DNA of 64,000 nucleotides from Clostridia bacterium (GCA_017399945.1 JAFQAQ010000017.1:1-64000); one strand, 5' to 3'; counted from the first letter of the stretch, positions 1 through 7,373 are shown. Notes: generated by a model from the letters alone, not told the origin. Numbers and translations are program-made.

Positions 1-105
1 AAAGACCCGTTTACGGGTAGCAAGTAAAAGGTGCAGGACTGGCAGGTCGTTTAAATACGCACTTGTGCGTAAGCCAGAATAGTTTAGGGCTAATTGCCCG
101 AAAAT
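1..105. ncRNA. Possible structured RNA, cut by window edge
   Basis: This stretch holds no ORF but several nested helices. ACCCG/CGGGT lies near 5-18, CTGGC pairs with GCCAG (about 39-43 with 72-76), ACGCA/TGCGT lies at about 57-70, and a GGGC/GCCC hairpin lies near 88-100. Such dense pairing in an AT-rich genome suggests the end of a structured RNA or the end of a mobile element. I do not recognise the family. The strand is uncertain and the left part is outside the window. Confidence 0.35.
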
Positions 106-106
106 G

Positions 107-130
107 AAAAACCACCAGCTAGGCTGGTGG
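107..130 (-). terminator. Rho-independent terminator after the Amidase_6 gene
   Basis: CCACCAGC (112-119) pairs with GCTGGTGG (123-130) around a 3-nt loop. Read on the minus strand the hairpin is followed by five T. It lies just past the minus-strand stop codon at 135. On the plus strand the T tract is poor. Confidence 0.75.
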
Positions 131-134
131 ATAT

Positions 135-614
135 TTATTTTCTTACCCCTTCTATATGTAAGCATCTTGCTCTTTCAAAATAATAACTATATAACGGTAT
201 ATCAAAAACGTCTTTGGTGTGTGCGCTAACGTTAATGCGTTCTCCGACGATAGACGTTATTATTAAGGAATGAAAAAATTCACCCTTTTTATATAATTGT
301 ATAACGTCACCCACGCGTGCGTCCGATAGAGGAATAGTTCTAGCAAACGGACCTACGTTGTTATTAGAAAGCAAAAAGCGAGCAAAGGGCAAAACACCCG
401 TCCATGCAGGAGCCCTATCGTTCAGTGAATTATAATACCAACCGTAATCTTTTTGATAATTCATTACCTGCGCGCCCGCGTATACGCATTGTGATATAAA
501 GTTAGTGCAGTCTCCACCTAACTTGTCAAAATTATAATAGTTTGGGTTTCTATCGAAAGCCCATTCTTTTGCGTAATTAACTGCTAAAACTCGGTCGTAT
601 TCAAAAACTTTCAC
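135..614 (-). CDS. Amidase_6-domain protein (NlpC/P60-like cysteine peptidase or amidase)
   Basis: A 159-residue single-domain protein. It shows the Amidase_6 hallmark GGDCTNFISQC, with the likely nucleophile Cys in GGDC, a later His in FFHSLI and a following AHTKD segment that could complete the active site. The family contains putative cell-wall amidases or peptidases, often attached to spore or envelope proteins. This one has no signal peptide or binding domain, so it may act inside the cell, in the mother cell, or as a lysis or remodelling enzyme (inference). The start is GTG at 614 with no ribosome-binding site. A TATAAA-like -10 lies exactly 6 nt upstream, so the mRNA may be leaderless. 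It is monocistronic with its own terminator. Confidence 0.8.
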   Translation of the reverse strand: MKVFEYDRVLAVNYAKEWAFDRNPNYYNFDKLGGDCTNFISQCVYAGAQVMNYQKDYGWYYNSLNDRAPAWTGVLPFARFLLSNNNVGPFARTIPLSDARVGDVIQLYKKGEFFHSLIITSIVGERINVSAHTKDVFDIPLYSYYFERARCLHIEGVRK

Positions 615-620
615 AAAATA

Positions 621-650
621 TTTATATGAAAAAGGTCAAAAGGATGTTAA
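621..650 (-). promoter_or_regulatory. Promoter of the Amidase_6 gene, possibly leaderless
   Basis: On the minus strand, TTAACA (650-645), 18 bp, TATAAA (626-621), then 6 nt to the GTG start at 614. The predicted +1 coincides with the start codon, and no SD sequence is present. Confidence 0.45.
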
Positions 651-746
651 AATGAATATTTAACAATTATTATTCATAAAATTATTCAAAAACAAGAATA
701 AAATTAAAAAAATATCAAAAATTTTTAAAAAATATGCAAAAATTAG

Positions 747-775
747 TTGACATAATTTTTTATCGTAGATATAAT
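747..775 (+). promoter_or_regulatory. Sigma-A promoter of the amino-acid ABC importer
   Basis: TTGACA (747-752), 17 bp, TATAAT (770-775): a perfect consensus. It lies inside the longest open frame, which begins at 734, and so rules out a start upstream of 818. Confidence 0.9.
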
Positions 776-817
776 ACAGGCATAGTCAAATCAAAAATTA
801 TTCAAGGAGACAAAAAA

Positions 818-1639
818 ATGAAAAAGATTTTAACCTTACTTTTAACAGTAATCCTCGGCGTTGCATGTTGCTTTGGCTTTGCAGGCTGTGGTGAAAACGC
901 AACCGTAAAGATTGGTAGCCAATCGGGAACTACCGGCGCAATGTACGCTGATTGTTTGAAGGGCTGTGAAGTTTCTTATTACGATACTTTTGCTCTTGCT
1001 GCACAAGATTTGAAAAACGGTAAAGTTGAATACGTTGTAGTAGACGGCGCAACTGCACAAAGTTTGAAAAACGATATTTCAGGCTTAAAAGTTATCGATA
1101 TCGAACTCAGCTCCGAATACTATGGTATCGCAGTAGATAAGGCTCAACCTGAATTGTTATCTAGTATCAACACTATTTTAGAAAGCAAGAAGGCTGAAAT
1201 CGACGCTATTATTGAAAAATACATGAATGACGATGAAGAAAACTTCGTTCCTGTTGCTTCTGCTGTTAAAGACGAAAGCAAGGCAGCAACTCAATTAGTA
1301 GTTGCAACCAACGCAGAATTCCCTCCATTCGAATCTATTTCAGGTGACAAATACGTTGGTATAGATATTGAAATTGCAAAGATTATTGCAGACGAATTAG
1401 GTTTAGAACTCGTTATTGACAACATGCAATTCGACGCAGTAGTTCAATCAATCGGCACTCACTCGGTTGATATTGGTATGTCCGGTTTAACCATTACTGC
1501 AGAAAGAAAGAAATCCGTAAACTTTGCTAACCCATACTATATTGAATCTCAATACATTTTAACCTTGGAATCTAACACCAAGTTAGATGATTGCATGACC
1601 GTTATCGACGTTCTTAACGTATTAACTGCAAACAAGTAA
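818..1639 (+). CDS. ABC transporter substrate-binding lipoprotein with permuted SBP_bac_3 order
   Basis: A 273-residue polar amino-acid-type binding protein. The lipobox FAGC (Cys24) shows membrane anchoring after signal peptidase II. The start at 818 is chosen because an SD (AAGGAG, 804-809) precedes it and the promoter lies upstream. Order is the surprise. Residues 29-100 (KIGSQSGTTG...) match what is normally the second lobe. Residues 101-136 (YYGIAVDKAQPELL...) match the usual C-terminal return to lobe 1. Only then, at 159-250, come LVVATNAEFPPFE, GIDIEIAK and NFANPYY, which normally begin the protein. It ends at 273 where lobe 2 would normally follow. Permease and ATPase genes follow directly, so it is probably functional. 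The ligand is unknown, probably an amino acid. Confidence 0.85.
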   Translation: MKKILTLLLTVILGVACCFGFAGCGENATVKIGSQSGTTGAMYADCLKGCEVSYYDTFALAAQDLKNGKVEYVVVDGATAQSLKNDISGLKVIDIELSSEYYGIAVDKAQPELLSSINTILESKKAEIDAIIEKYMNDDEENFVPVASAVKDESKAATQLVVATNAEFPPFESISGDKYVGIDIEIAKIIADELGLELVIDNMQFDAVVQSIGTHSVDIGMSGLTITAERKKSVNFANPYYIESQYILTLESNTKLDDCMTVIDVLNVLTANK

Positions 1640-1666
1640 TTTTAACGACAAATAAAAAAATAAACT

Positions 1667-1698
1667 ATTAGGTTTGGCGTTTTTACGCCAGACCTAAT
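1667..1698 (+). promoter_or_regulatory. Strong intercistronic hairpin
   Basis: ATTAGGTTTGGCG (1667-1679) pairs with CGCCAGACCTAAT (1686-1698) over 13 bp including one G-T pair. No T run follows, so it is not a typical terminator. Between a binding-protein gene and its permease such a hairpin usually protects the upstream mRNA and raises binding-protein output (known for ABC operons; inferred here). Confidence 0.65.
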
Positions 1699-1720
1699 GT
1701 GAATTTAAAGGAAGAATGCA

Positions 1721-2428
1721 ATGATAAATTGGGCAGAAGAGTGGAGTTCGTTTTACAAGCAGTTCGTAACTCTCGGTGGATACAAAAGATTATTCGACGG
1801 TTTAATAGCAACCGTTGAAATTGCCGTATTCGGTTTGGCAATAGGTATAATAATTGGTATTCTTATAGCAATCGTAGCCGTTATGCCACGATACAAACTA
1901 TTGCCGAAGATTTTAGACAAAATATGTAAAGTATACGTAGCGATATTCCGTGGCACGCCTATGGTAGTTCAACTACTCGTAGGGCATTATTTGTTATTAC
2001 CACTATTGGGTGTAAACGTGTCGGGCGTGTTTGAAGCCGTAATCATATTCGGCTTAAATTCGGGTGCTTACGTATCGGAAATTATGCGTTCGGGAATACA
2101 ATCGGTAGATGCTGGGCAGTTAGAAGCAGGCAGAGCGCTAGGCTTATCCTTTTGGTCTGCAATGGGTAAAATAGTTATTCCACAATCCATAAAGAACATT
2201 TTACCAACTCTTGGCAACGAATTTATTTCGTTGATTAAAGAGACCTCGGTAGTTTCCTTTATTGCGATAACCGACTTAACGAAGGCGTTAAAATTAATAG
2301 GTGACGCAACCTATCATTATTTCATGCCGTATATTATGCTAGCGCTTATATACTTGGTAATCGTGTTACTCATAACTTGGGGTATAAAAGTAATGGAAAG
2401 GAGGCTTGCAAGAAGTGATAGAAAATAA
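1721..2428 (+). CDS. Amino-acid ABC transporter permease (HisM/GlnP family)
   Basis: A 235-residue inner-membrane protein with about five hydrophobic segments, including an N-terminal [17 protein letters not shown] helix. It carries the family signatures RGTPMVVQL and the cytoplasmic [28 protein letters not shown] loop that contacts the ATPase (EAA motif). It would form the transmembrane channel of the importer encoded by 818-3287. An AAGGAAG SD precedes ATG 1721. Its 3' end overlaps the ATPase start, suggesting translational coupling. Length is normal for the family. Confidence 0.93.
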   Translation: MINWAEEWSSFYKQFVTLGGYKRLFDGLIATVEIAVFGLAIGIIIGILIAIVAVMPRYKLLPKILDKICKVYVAIFRGTPMVVQLLVGHYLLLPLLGVNVSGVFEAVIIFGLNSGAYVSEIMRSGIQSVDAGQLEAGRALGLSFWSAMGKIVIPQSIKNILPTLGNEFISLIKETSVVSFIAITDLTKALKLIGDATYHYFMPYIMLALIYLVIVLLITWGIKVMERRLARSDRK

Positions 2429-3287
2429 TATTTTAGACGTTCAAAACGAAAAGGAAGTCGTAGTTAAAGTAAGGGGACTTTGCAAGTCTTTTGATAGCCT
2501 TCAAGTGTTAAAAGGAATTGATATCGACGTGTATAAAGGAGACGTTGTTGCAATCATAGGTCCGTCCGGTTGTGGTAAATCAACCTTTTTAAGATGTTTA
2601 AATTGTTTGGAAGACCCCACTAGTGGTAATATCTTTTTTGAAGGGGAAGACCTAGCAGACATGAAAGTTGACATCAACGTTCATCGTCAAAAAATGGGTA
2701 TGGTATTTCAAAATTTCAACCTGTTTAACAACCTAACGGTACTTGAAAATATCACCTTAGCACCCGTTCTCATCGCTAAGAAAAACATAGCTAAAACCAA
2801 AAGAAAAAACTTCTTTATCAAAATTGGCAACTTGTTTAGAAAAAACAAAAAACCGTTGATAAAGATAGAACAAACTTTAAAAGAAGTTAAGGAAAACGCT
2901 AAACAAAAAGCACTCGACCTACTAGCTAAGATTGGCTTGGAAGAAAAAGCTAACGTTTATCCCTCAACCCTTTCTGGTGGCCAAAAACAACGTATTGCAA
3001 TCGTTAGGGCGTTTGCAATGGACCCAAAGGTTATGTTATTTGACGAACCTACTTCGGCGCTTGATCCTGAAATGGTAGGTGAGGTTCTAGACCTTATGAA
3101 AGAACTTGCCGAAGGTGGCATGACCATGCTTGTAGTAACTCACGAAATGGGTTTTGCAAAAGAAGTTGCAAACAGGGTAATCTTTATCGATGACGGCGTT
3201 ATAAAGGAGGAGAACAATCCAAAGGAATTCTTTGGTAATCCCCAAGACGAAAGACTTAAAGATTTCCTTGCGAAAGTACTTATTTAA
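2415..3287 (+). CDS. Amino-acid ABC transporter ATP-binding protein with a basic insertion
   Basis: A GlnQ/HisP-type ATPase that powers the importer. Visible motifs are Walker [11 protein letters not shown]-loop VFQNFNLF, signature LSGGQKQR, Walker [13 protein letters not shown] and the switch His in VVTHEMGF. The start is taken as GTG 2415, 10 nt after GGAGG (2400-2404); the alternative TTG at 2406 lies only 1 nt from that SD. It overlaps the permease by 14 nt. Unusual: between the Q-loop and the signature, after [10 protein letters not shown], about 38 extra residues rich in Lys and Arg ([10 protein letters not shown]...KEVKENA) enlarge the helical subdomain that normally docks on the permease. 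The protein is about 290 residues instead of about 250. Confidence 0.92.
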   Translation: MIENNILDVQNEKEVVVKVRGLCKSFDSLQVLKGIDIDVYKGDVVAIIGPSGCGKSTFLRCLNCLEDPTSGNIFFEGEDLADMKVDINVHRQKMGMVFQNFNLFNNLTVLENITLAPVLIAKKNIAKTKRKNFFIKIGNLFRKNKKPLIKIEQTLKEVKENAKQKALDLLAKIGLEEKANVYPSTLSGGQKQRIAIVRAFAMDPKVMLFDEPTSALDPEMVGEVLDLMKELAEGGMTMLVVTHEMGFAKEVANRVIFIDDGVIKEENNPKEFFGNPQDERLKDFLAKVLI

Positions 3288-3293
3288 ACTAAA

Positions 3294-3329
3294 AAAGGTG
3301 GAGCGAACGCTACCACCTTTATTTTTTTT
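3294..3329. terminator. Bidirectional terminator between convergent genes
   Basis: AAAGGTGG plus AGCG pairs with CGCT plus CCACCTTT, with one bulged A, flanked by A and T runs on both sides. It serves the ABC importer operon (+) and the helical-protein gene (-). Confidence 0.85.
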
Positions 3330-3759
3330 ATAAATACTTTTTTAACCTTCTTTGATAATCTTCTTCTAAATGCAAAAGTTTTTCAATCAACCTTTTAACG
3401 TCTTCATTAAGGTTTTCCCCCTCGTTAATCATTGCTTGTAGTTCAATGATACCCATATCCGTCCCTTTAAGCATCATCTCGGCAATTTGATTTTTGCTGT
3501 TATTGAAAAGGGTTTTAACTTTAATACTACTCCAAAGCATAGCCTTTTTGAATGGGTTTATATCCTTTGGTAAGGATTGGTTTTCCTTCATGAATTCGGT
3601 AATATCCCTAATAACCCTTTCGTAACCTTCGTACTGTTCTTTAAGTTCTTTTTTTAGACTGTCGTCGTTTACAACGGGCAGTAAATCAGAAATACTTTGC
3701 AGGGCGATATGCGCGTTTTTATAAGTGTCGTTAACGGCTTTTAAATTATATTCGTTCAT
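3328..3759 (-). CDS. All-helical protein, possibly ferritin-like or DUF2383-like
   Basis: A 143-residue soluble protein predicted almost wholly helical, with heptad-like Leu spacing and no Cys, signal peptide or membrane segment. The segment MLWSSIKVKTLFNNSKNQIAEMMLKGTDMGIIEL resembles small four-helix-bundle proteins of Clostridia whose role is unknown. I do not see a clear di-iron EXXH pair, so iron binding cannot be claimed. A good SD (AGGAG) precedes ATG 3759. It is monocistronic and convergent with the ABC importer operon. Confidence 0.6.
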   Translation of the reverse strand: MNEYNLKAVNDTYKNAHIALQSISDLLPVVNDDSLKKELKEQYEGYERVIRDITEFMKENQSLPKDINPFKKAMLWSSIKVKTLFNNSKNQIAEMMLKGTDMGIIELQAMINEGENLNEDVKRLIEKLLHLEEDYQRRLKKYL

Positions 3760-3838
3760 AAAAATCTCCTATAAAATAAGGTATAAAATGATTTTTGGCA
3801 ATAGACGAAAAAATATACCGAAAACTGGCAAAAAACGT

Positions 3839-3867
3839 TTGACAATTACAACTAAATATAATAAAAT
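3839..3867 (+). promoter_or_regulatory. Promoter of rplU-rpmA
   Basis: TTGACA (3839-3844), 17 bp, TAAAAT (3862-3867). Transcription should begin near 3874, giving an 84-nt leader. Confidence 0.8.
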
Positions 3868-3869
3868 AA

Positions 3870-3957
3870 CGTGGTAACCGCTCGAAAGGGGTTTTTATAA
3901 GCGCGCAAGCCACCCCAAAAAACAAGTATTCGGCGAGTCAGGTAAGAGGAGGTAAAC
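3870..3957 (+). promoter_or_regulatory. Candidate L21 (rplU) mRNA leader
   Basis: The short leader contains GTGG (3871-3874) able to pair with CCAC (3910-3913), enclosing an inner hairpin around CTCGAAAGGGG, then a free AGGAGG SD (3947-3952). Firmicutes carry an autoregulatory L21 leader at this position. Its identity is inferred from position and structure, not from a covariance match. Confidence 0.5.
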
Positions 3958-4266
3958 ATGTACGCAATCGTAGATAACGGTAACAAGCAGTACAAGGTAG
4001 AAGTTGGTTCAATCGTAAGTTTTGAAAAACTTTCTGCAAACGTAGGCGACAAAGTGGAATTTGCAGTTTTGATGGTAGCAGACGAAAACGGCATCAAAGT
4101 AGCAGAAGAAGCAAACGGCTTTAAGTGTGTGGGCGAGGTTATTAAGCAAGGACGTGCTGATAAAATCGTAGTATACAAATATAAAGCAAAGAAGAACGAA
4201 AGGAAGAAACAAGGACACAGACAACCTTTCACCGCAGTTAAGATTTTAGAAATCGTTGCGAAGTAA
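3958..4266 (+). CDS. rplU: 50S ribosomal protein L21
   Basis: A 102-residue, full-length L21. It begins MYAIVDNGNKQYKVEVG and carries YKAKKNERKKQGHRQPFT, typical of the rRNA-binding loop (contacts domains of 23S rRNA). An excellent SD (AGGAGG) lies 5 nt upstream. It is the first gene of the rplU-rpmA operon. The prp protease gene that usually sits between these two genes in Firmicutes is absent. Confidence 0.98.
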   Translation: MYAIVDNGNKQYKVEVGSIVSFEKLSANVGDKVEFAVLMVADENGIKVAEEANGFKCVGEVIKQGRADKIVVYKYKAKKNERKKQGHRQPFTAVKILEIVAK

Positions 4267-4287
4267 TTGACGGAGGGTATAGATATT

Positions 4288-4569
4288 ATGATGTTTTTAT
4301 TCAGATTATTTGCACACCACAAAGGTGGCGGTAGTACCAAAAACGGCAGAGACAGCAACGCTAAAAGATTAGGCGTAAAGAGAAACGACGGTCAAGAAGT
4401 TCTTGCAGGTAGCATAATCGTACGTCAACGTGGCACTGCTATCCACCCAGGTAACAACGTTGGTATGGGTAGTGATAGAACTTTATTCGCTCTTATCGAT
4501 GGCGTTGTAAAGTTCGAAAGAATGGGCAGAAAAGACAAGAAAGTTAGCGTATACGCTAAAGAAAACTAA
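4288..4569 (+). CDS. rpmA: 50S ribosomal protein L27 with cleavable N-terminal extension
   Basis: A 93-residue L27 near the peptidyl-transferase centre. The start is ATG 4288 (10 nt after GGAGGG at 4272-4277); the upstream TTG at 4267 lies before that SD. The protein starts [22 protein letters not shown]. Mature L27 in other bacteria begins with AHxKGxGS, so the residues up to LF are an extension like the Firmicute one removed by the Prp cysteine protease (known). RLGVKR, RQRGTxIHPG and [12 protein letters not shown] complete the family pattern. No prp gene lies in this operon or elsewhere in the window. Confidence 0.96.
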   Translation: MMFLFRLFAHHKGGGSTKNGRDSNAKRLGVKRNDGQEVLAGSIIVRQRGTAIHPGNNVGMGSDRTLFALIDGVVKFERMGRKDKKVSVYAKEN

Positions 4570-4580
4570 TTTTAAAAATT

Positions 4581-4606
4581 AAGGGCTGACGTTCAGCCCT
4601 TTTTTT
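4581..4606 (+). terminator. Terminator after rpmA
   Basis: AAGGGCTGA (4581-4589) pairs with TCAGCCCTT around a 3-nt loop, followed by T residues up to 4606. The start codon of ogg is only 2 nt beyond the T run. Confidence 0.9.
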
Positions 4607-4608
4607 AT

Positions 4609-5451
4609 ATGGAAAATACAATTTTAACTTTTAACGACCAATATTTTAACCTAAAAGATACCCTAGAATGTGGACAAATATTTAGATTTTTGCCAAAAGA
4701 CGAGGGATATCTAGTTTTTTCTATGGACAAATGCGCCTATTGTTATAACAAAGACGGCAATGCGTATATTGAATGTAAAAAACAAGACCAAAGTTATTTT
4801 ATAAACTTTTTTGATACTGAAAGGGACTATTCGAAAATAGTTCAATCGGCGATTGAGAGTGAATATGAAATATTAAGCAAGTCGGCTATTTTAGGTAAGG
4901 GCATAAGAATATTAAACCAAAACCCCGTGGAAACTTTATTTTCCTTTATAATATCTCAAAACAACAATATTCCAAGAATTAAAAATATAATAGAACGTCT
5001 ATGTACCGCGCTAGGCAAAAAGCACGTCTTTATGGGTATAGAATATCACGCCTTTCCCACGGTAAAAGAAATGGCTAGTGCAAGCCTTGATTTTTATAAA
5101 CAAATTGGCTTAGGTTATAGAGCGGAATATATAAAATCTCTTGCAAATTCAATGGATAACGGCTTTGACGTAATTAGTTTAGGTAACTTACAAACGCAAG
5201 CGTTAAAAGGCGCGTTGCAAACTATTTTAGGCGTAGGTCCAAAAGTTGCCGATTGCGTAAGTTTGTTTGGTTTTCATCGTGTGGATAGTTTTCCGGTAGA
5301 TACTTGGATAGAAAAGGTCTATTTGCAGGACTTTAACGGAAAACTTTTAGATAGAAACAAAATTTCCAAATGGTTCGTGGAAAAATTTGGTCAAAACGCA
5401 GGGTTTTTTCAACAATATTTGTTCTATTATAAACGAAGTCTAGCCCAATAA
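4609..5451 (+). CDS. ogg: 8-oxoguanine DNA glycosylase/AP lyase
   Basis: A 280-residue DNA repair enzyme of the OGG1/AlkA superfamily that excises 8-oxoguanine opposite C. The N-terminal OGG domain has LECGQIFRF (residues 19-27). The helix-hairpin-helix is LQTILGVGPKVADC, with catalytic Lys212, followed by the GPD-type loop FPVDTWI with Asp231. Together these define a bifunctional glycosylase/lyase. Oddity: ATG 4609 sits 2 nt after the rpmA terminator T run and has no SD. The next in-frame Met is at residue 39, inside the conserved domain, so the start is probably right. Expression may depend on terminator read-through. Confidence 0.9.
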   Translation: MENTILTFNDQYFNLKDTLECGQIFRFLPKDEGYLVFSMDKCAYCYNKDGNAYIECKKQDQSYFINFFDTERDYSKIVQSAIESEYEILSKSAILGKGIRILNQNPVETLFSFIISQNNNIPRIKNIIERLCTALGKKHVFMGIEYHAFPTVKEMASASLDFYKQIGLGYRAEYIKSLANSMDNGFDVISLGNLQTQALKGALQTILGVGPKVADCVSLFGFHRVDSFPVDTWIEKVYLQDFNGKLLDRNKISKWFVEKFGQNAGFFQQYLFYYKRSLAQ

Positions 5452-5504
5452 GTTAAAAAATATATAAAGTAAATAAATAATTGGAATAAAAGTTAAAAAA
5501 ATAA

Positions 5505-5533
5505 TTGTCAAAAAAACAAATATTTGGTATACT
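5505..5533 (+). promoter_or_regulatory. Promoter of the NifU-like/GGGtGRT operon
   Basis: TTGTCA (5505-5510), 17 bp, TATACT (5528-5533). It overlaps the upstream part of the longest open frame and so supports ATG 5575 as the start. Confidence 0.75.
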
Positions 5534-5574
5534 TTAAAAAATTAATTGTAAAAAAATTTGGAGGGCATATATTA

Positions 5575-6276
5575 ATGCAGTATTCAACTGAAGTTAAAGA
5601 AATGACCTGCGTTTGCAAAGGACCTAAACACGGTCCTGCTCCCATTCCTGAAGAAGGCAGATGGGTAGAAGTAAAGGAAATTAAAGACGTTTCCGCATAT
5701 ACGCACGGTGTAGGCTGGTGTGCACCACAACAAGGCGCATGCAAACTCTCGTTAAACGTTAAAAACGGTATTATCGAAGAAGCGCTCGTAGAAACCATTG
5801 GTTGCTCTGGTATGACTCACTCTGCGGCAATGGCAGCAGAAATTCTTCCAGGCAAAACTCTTTTAGAAGCGCTTAATACCGACCTTGTTTGCGATGCAAT
5901 CAACACCGCTATGAGAGAATTGTTCTTACAAATCGTATACGGACGTTCGCAATCGGCTTTCTCTGAAGACGGTTTAGTAATCGGTGCAGGTATGGAAGAC
6001 CTTGGCAAGGGCGCACGTTCAATGGTAGGTACCATGTACGGCACTAAGGCAAAGGGCGTAAGATACTTGGAAATGACCGAAGGTTATTGTACTAGAATGG
6101 CGCTTGACGAAAACGACGAAGTAATCGGCTACGAATTCGTATCTCTCGGCAAGATGACTGACTTTATTAAAAAGGGTATGGAACCCAACGAAGCGTACGA
6201 AAAGTCCAAAGGTACTTATGGTCGCTTTAAGGCAGAAGACGGTGTGGTTAAGTATATTGACCCACGTAAAGAGTAA
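5575..6276 (+). CDS. NifU/IscU-like iron-sulfur scaffold-type protein, partner of GGGtGRT protein
   Basis: A 233-residue protein (start ATG 5575, GGAGGG SD at 5560-5565). The core LSLNVKNGIIEEALVETIGCSGMTHSAAMAAEILPGKTLLEAL resembles the scaffold fold of NifU/IscU proteins, with Cys in VGWCAPQQGACKLS and IGCSGM as candidate cluster ligands. A further CVCKG lies near the N terminus and EGYCTRM later on. The C-terminal third is not typical of IscU. In other Firmicutes this gene pairs with the GGGtGRT gene, as here 18 nt downstream, so the two probably act together. Its exact role is unknown; iron-sulfur assembly or a redox function is inferred. Confidence 0.75.
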   Translation: MQYSTEVKEMTCVCKGPKHGPAPIPEEGRWVEVKEIKDVSAYTHGVGWCAPQQGACKLSLNVKNGIIEEALVETIGCSGMTHSAAMAAEILPGKTLLEALNTDLVCDAINTAMRELFLQIVYGRSQSAFSEDGLVIGAGMEDLGKGARSMVGTMYGTKAKGVRYLEMTEGYCTRMALDENDEVIGYEFVSLGKMTDFIKKGMEPNEAYEKSKGTYGRFKAEDGVVKYIDPRKE

Positions 6277-6294
6277 TAAGGAGGTAAGCGAATC

Positions 6295-7308
6295 ATGGCA
6301 CAGTTTGAAGGATATGAAAGACGTGAAGCCAAAATATTGGCTACCTTAAAAGAATACGGCATTAAGTCTATCGACGAATGTAAAGAAATTTGTGATAAAT
6401 ACGGCATTGACCCATATACTATCACTCAAGAAACTCAACCAATTTGCTTTGAAAACGCAAAATGGGCATACACCGTAGGTTCGGCGATTGCATTAAAAGC
6501 AGCTGAAAAGACCGGTGACAAGAGCGCAGCTACCGCAGCAGCAAACATCGGTGTTGGTTTACAAGCATTCTGTATTCCAGGCTCAGTTGCAGAAAATAGA
6601 AAGGTTGGCTTAGGTCACGGTAACCTCGGCAAAATGCTTCTTTCCGAAGAAACCGAATGTTTCTGCTTCTTAGCAGGTCACGAATCATTTGCAGCAGCAG
6701 AAGGCGCAATCAAAATTGCACTTAACGCAAACAAAGTTCGTGTTAAACCTTTAAGAGTTATCCTTAACGGTTTAGGTAAAGACGCTGCTTATATCATCAG
6801 TAGAATCAATGGTTTTACCTATGTTGAAACCAAGTTCGATCCTGCTACTGAAGAAGTTAAAGTATTAGAACAAAAACCCTTCAGCAAGGGCGCAAGAGCA
6901 AACGTAAAATGTTACGGTTCTGACAGCGTTCCAGAAGGCGTTGCTATTATGAGACTTGAAAACGTTGGCGTTTCCATCACTGGTAACTCCACCAACCCAA
7001 CTCGTTTCCAACACCCCGTTGCAGGTACCTATAAGAAATGGGCTATTGAAAACGGCAAAAGCTACTTCTCAGTTGCATCCGGTGGTGGTACGGGTAGAAC
7101 TCTTCACCCAGACAACATGGCAGCAGGCCCTGCTTCTTACGGCATGACCGATACCATGGGTAGAATGCACTCAGACGCACAATTCGCTGGTTCAAGTTCC
7201 GTTCCTGCACACGTAGAAATGATGGGCTTAATCGGCGCTGGTAACAACCCAATGGTTGGTATGACCGTTGCCTGCGCAGTTGCAGTTCAAGAAGCATTAA
7301 ATAAATAA
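6295..7308 (+). CDS. GGGtGRT protein
   Basis: A 337-residue conserved protein named for its glycine motif, here SGGGTGRT at residues 262-269. Other conserved-looking blocks are IGVGLQAFCIPGSVAENRKVGLGHGNLGKMLL (near 85-116), ECFCFLAGHESFAAAEGAI and SSVPAHVEMMGLIGAGNNPMVG near the C terminus. No signal peptide or membrane helix is seen. The biochemical function is not established, as far as I know. It is co-transcribed with the NifU-like gene (SD AAGGAGG) and ends at a strong terminator. Two degenerate copies of its last 90 nt occur downstream at 10489 and 12564. Confidence 0.88.
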   Translation: MAQFEGYERREAKILATLKEYGIKSIDECKEICDKYGIDPYTITQETQPICFENAKWAYTVGSAIALKAAEKTGDKSAATAAANIGVGLQAFCIPGSVAENRKVGLGHGNLGKMLLSEETECFCFLAGHESFAAAEGAIKIALNANKVRVKPLRVILNGLGKDAAYIISRINGFTYVETKFDPATEEVKVLEQKPFSKGARANVKCYGSDSVPEGVAIMRLENVGVSITGNSTNPTRFQHPVAGTYKKWAIENGKSYFSVASGGGTGRTLHPDNMAAGPASYGMTDTMGRMHSDAQFAGSSSVPAHVEMMGLIGAGNNPMVGMTVACAVAVQEALNK

Positions 7309-7325
7309 TAATGTAAAACAAAAAG

Positions 7326-7360
7326 CTGCAACGGAGATTTTCTCCGTTGCAGTTTTTTTT
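7326..7360. terminator. Bidirectional terminator
   Basis: CTGCAACGGAGA (7326-7337) pairs with TCTCCGTTGCAG (7341-7352), followed by eight T. It serves the GGGtGRT operon; the minus-strand PHP gene ends just beyond it. Confidence 0.9.
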
Positions 7361-7373
7361 ATAAAACTTTGCT

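Noticed and set aside
734-817. Longer start for the binding-protein gene at 734
   Set aside because: A perfect sigma-A promoter (747-775) lies inside it, and ATG 818 has an SD and starts a proper lipoprotein signal peptide.
818-1639. Binding protein as a broken or frameshifted gene
   Set aside because: One uninterrupted frame with lipobox, both lobes once each, and intact downstream transporter genes; only the order differs.
2406-2414. TTG 2406 as ATPase start
   Set aside because: Only 1 nt from the GGAGG SD; GTG 2415 has a 10-nt spacer.
5524-5574. Upstream start of the NifU-like gene at 5524
   Set aside because: It lies over the -10 box of the promoter; ATG 5575 follows a strong SD.
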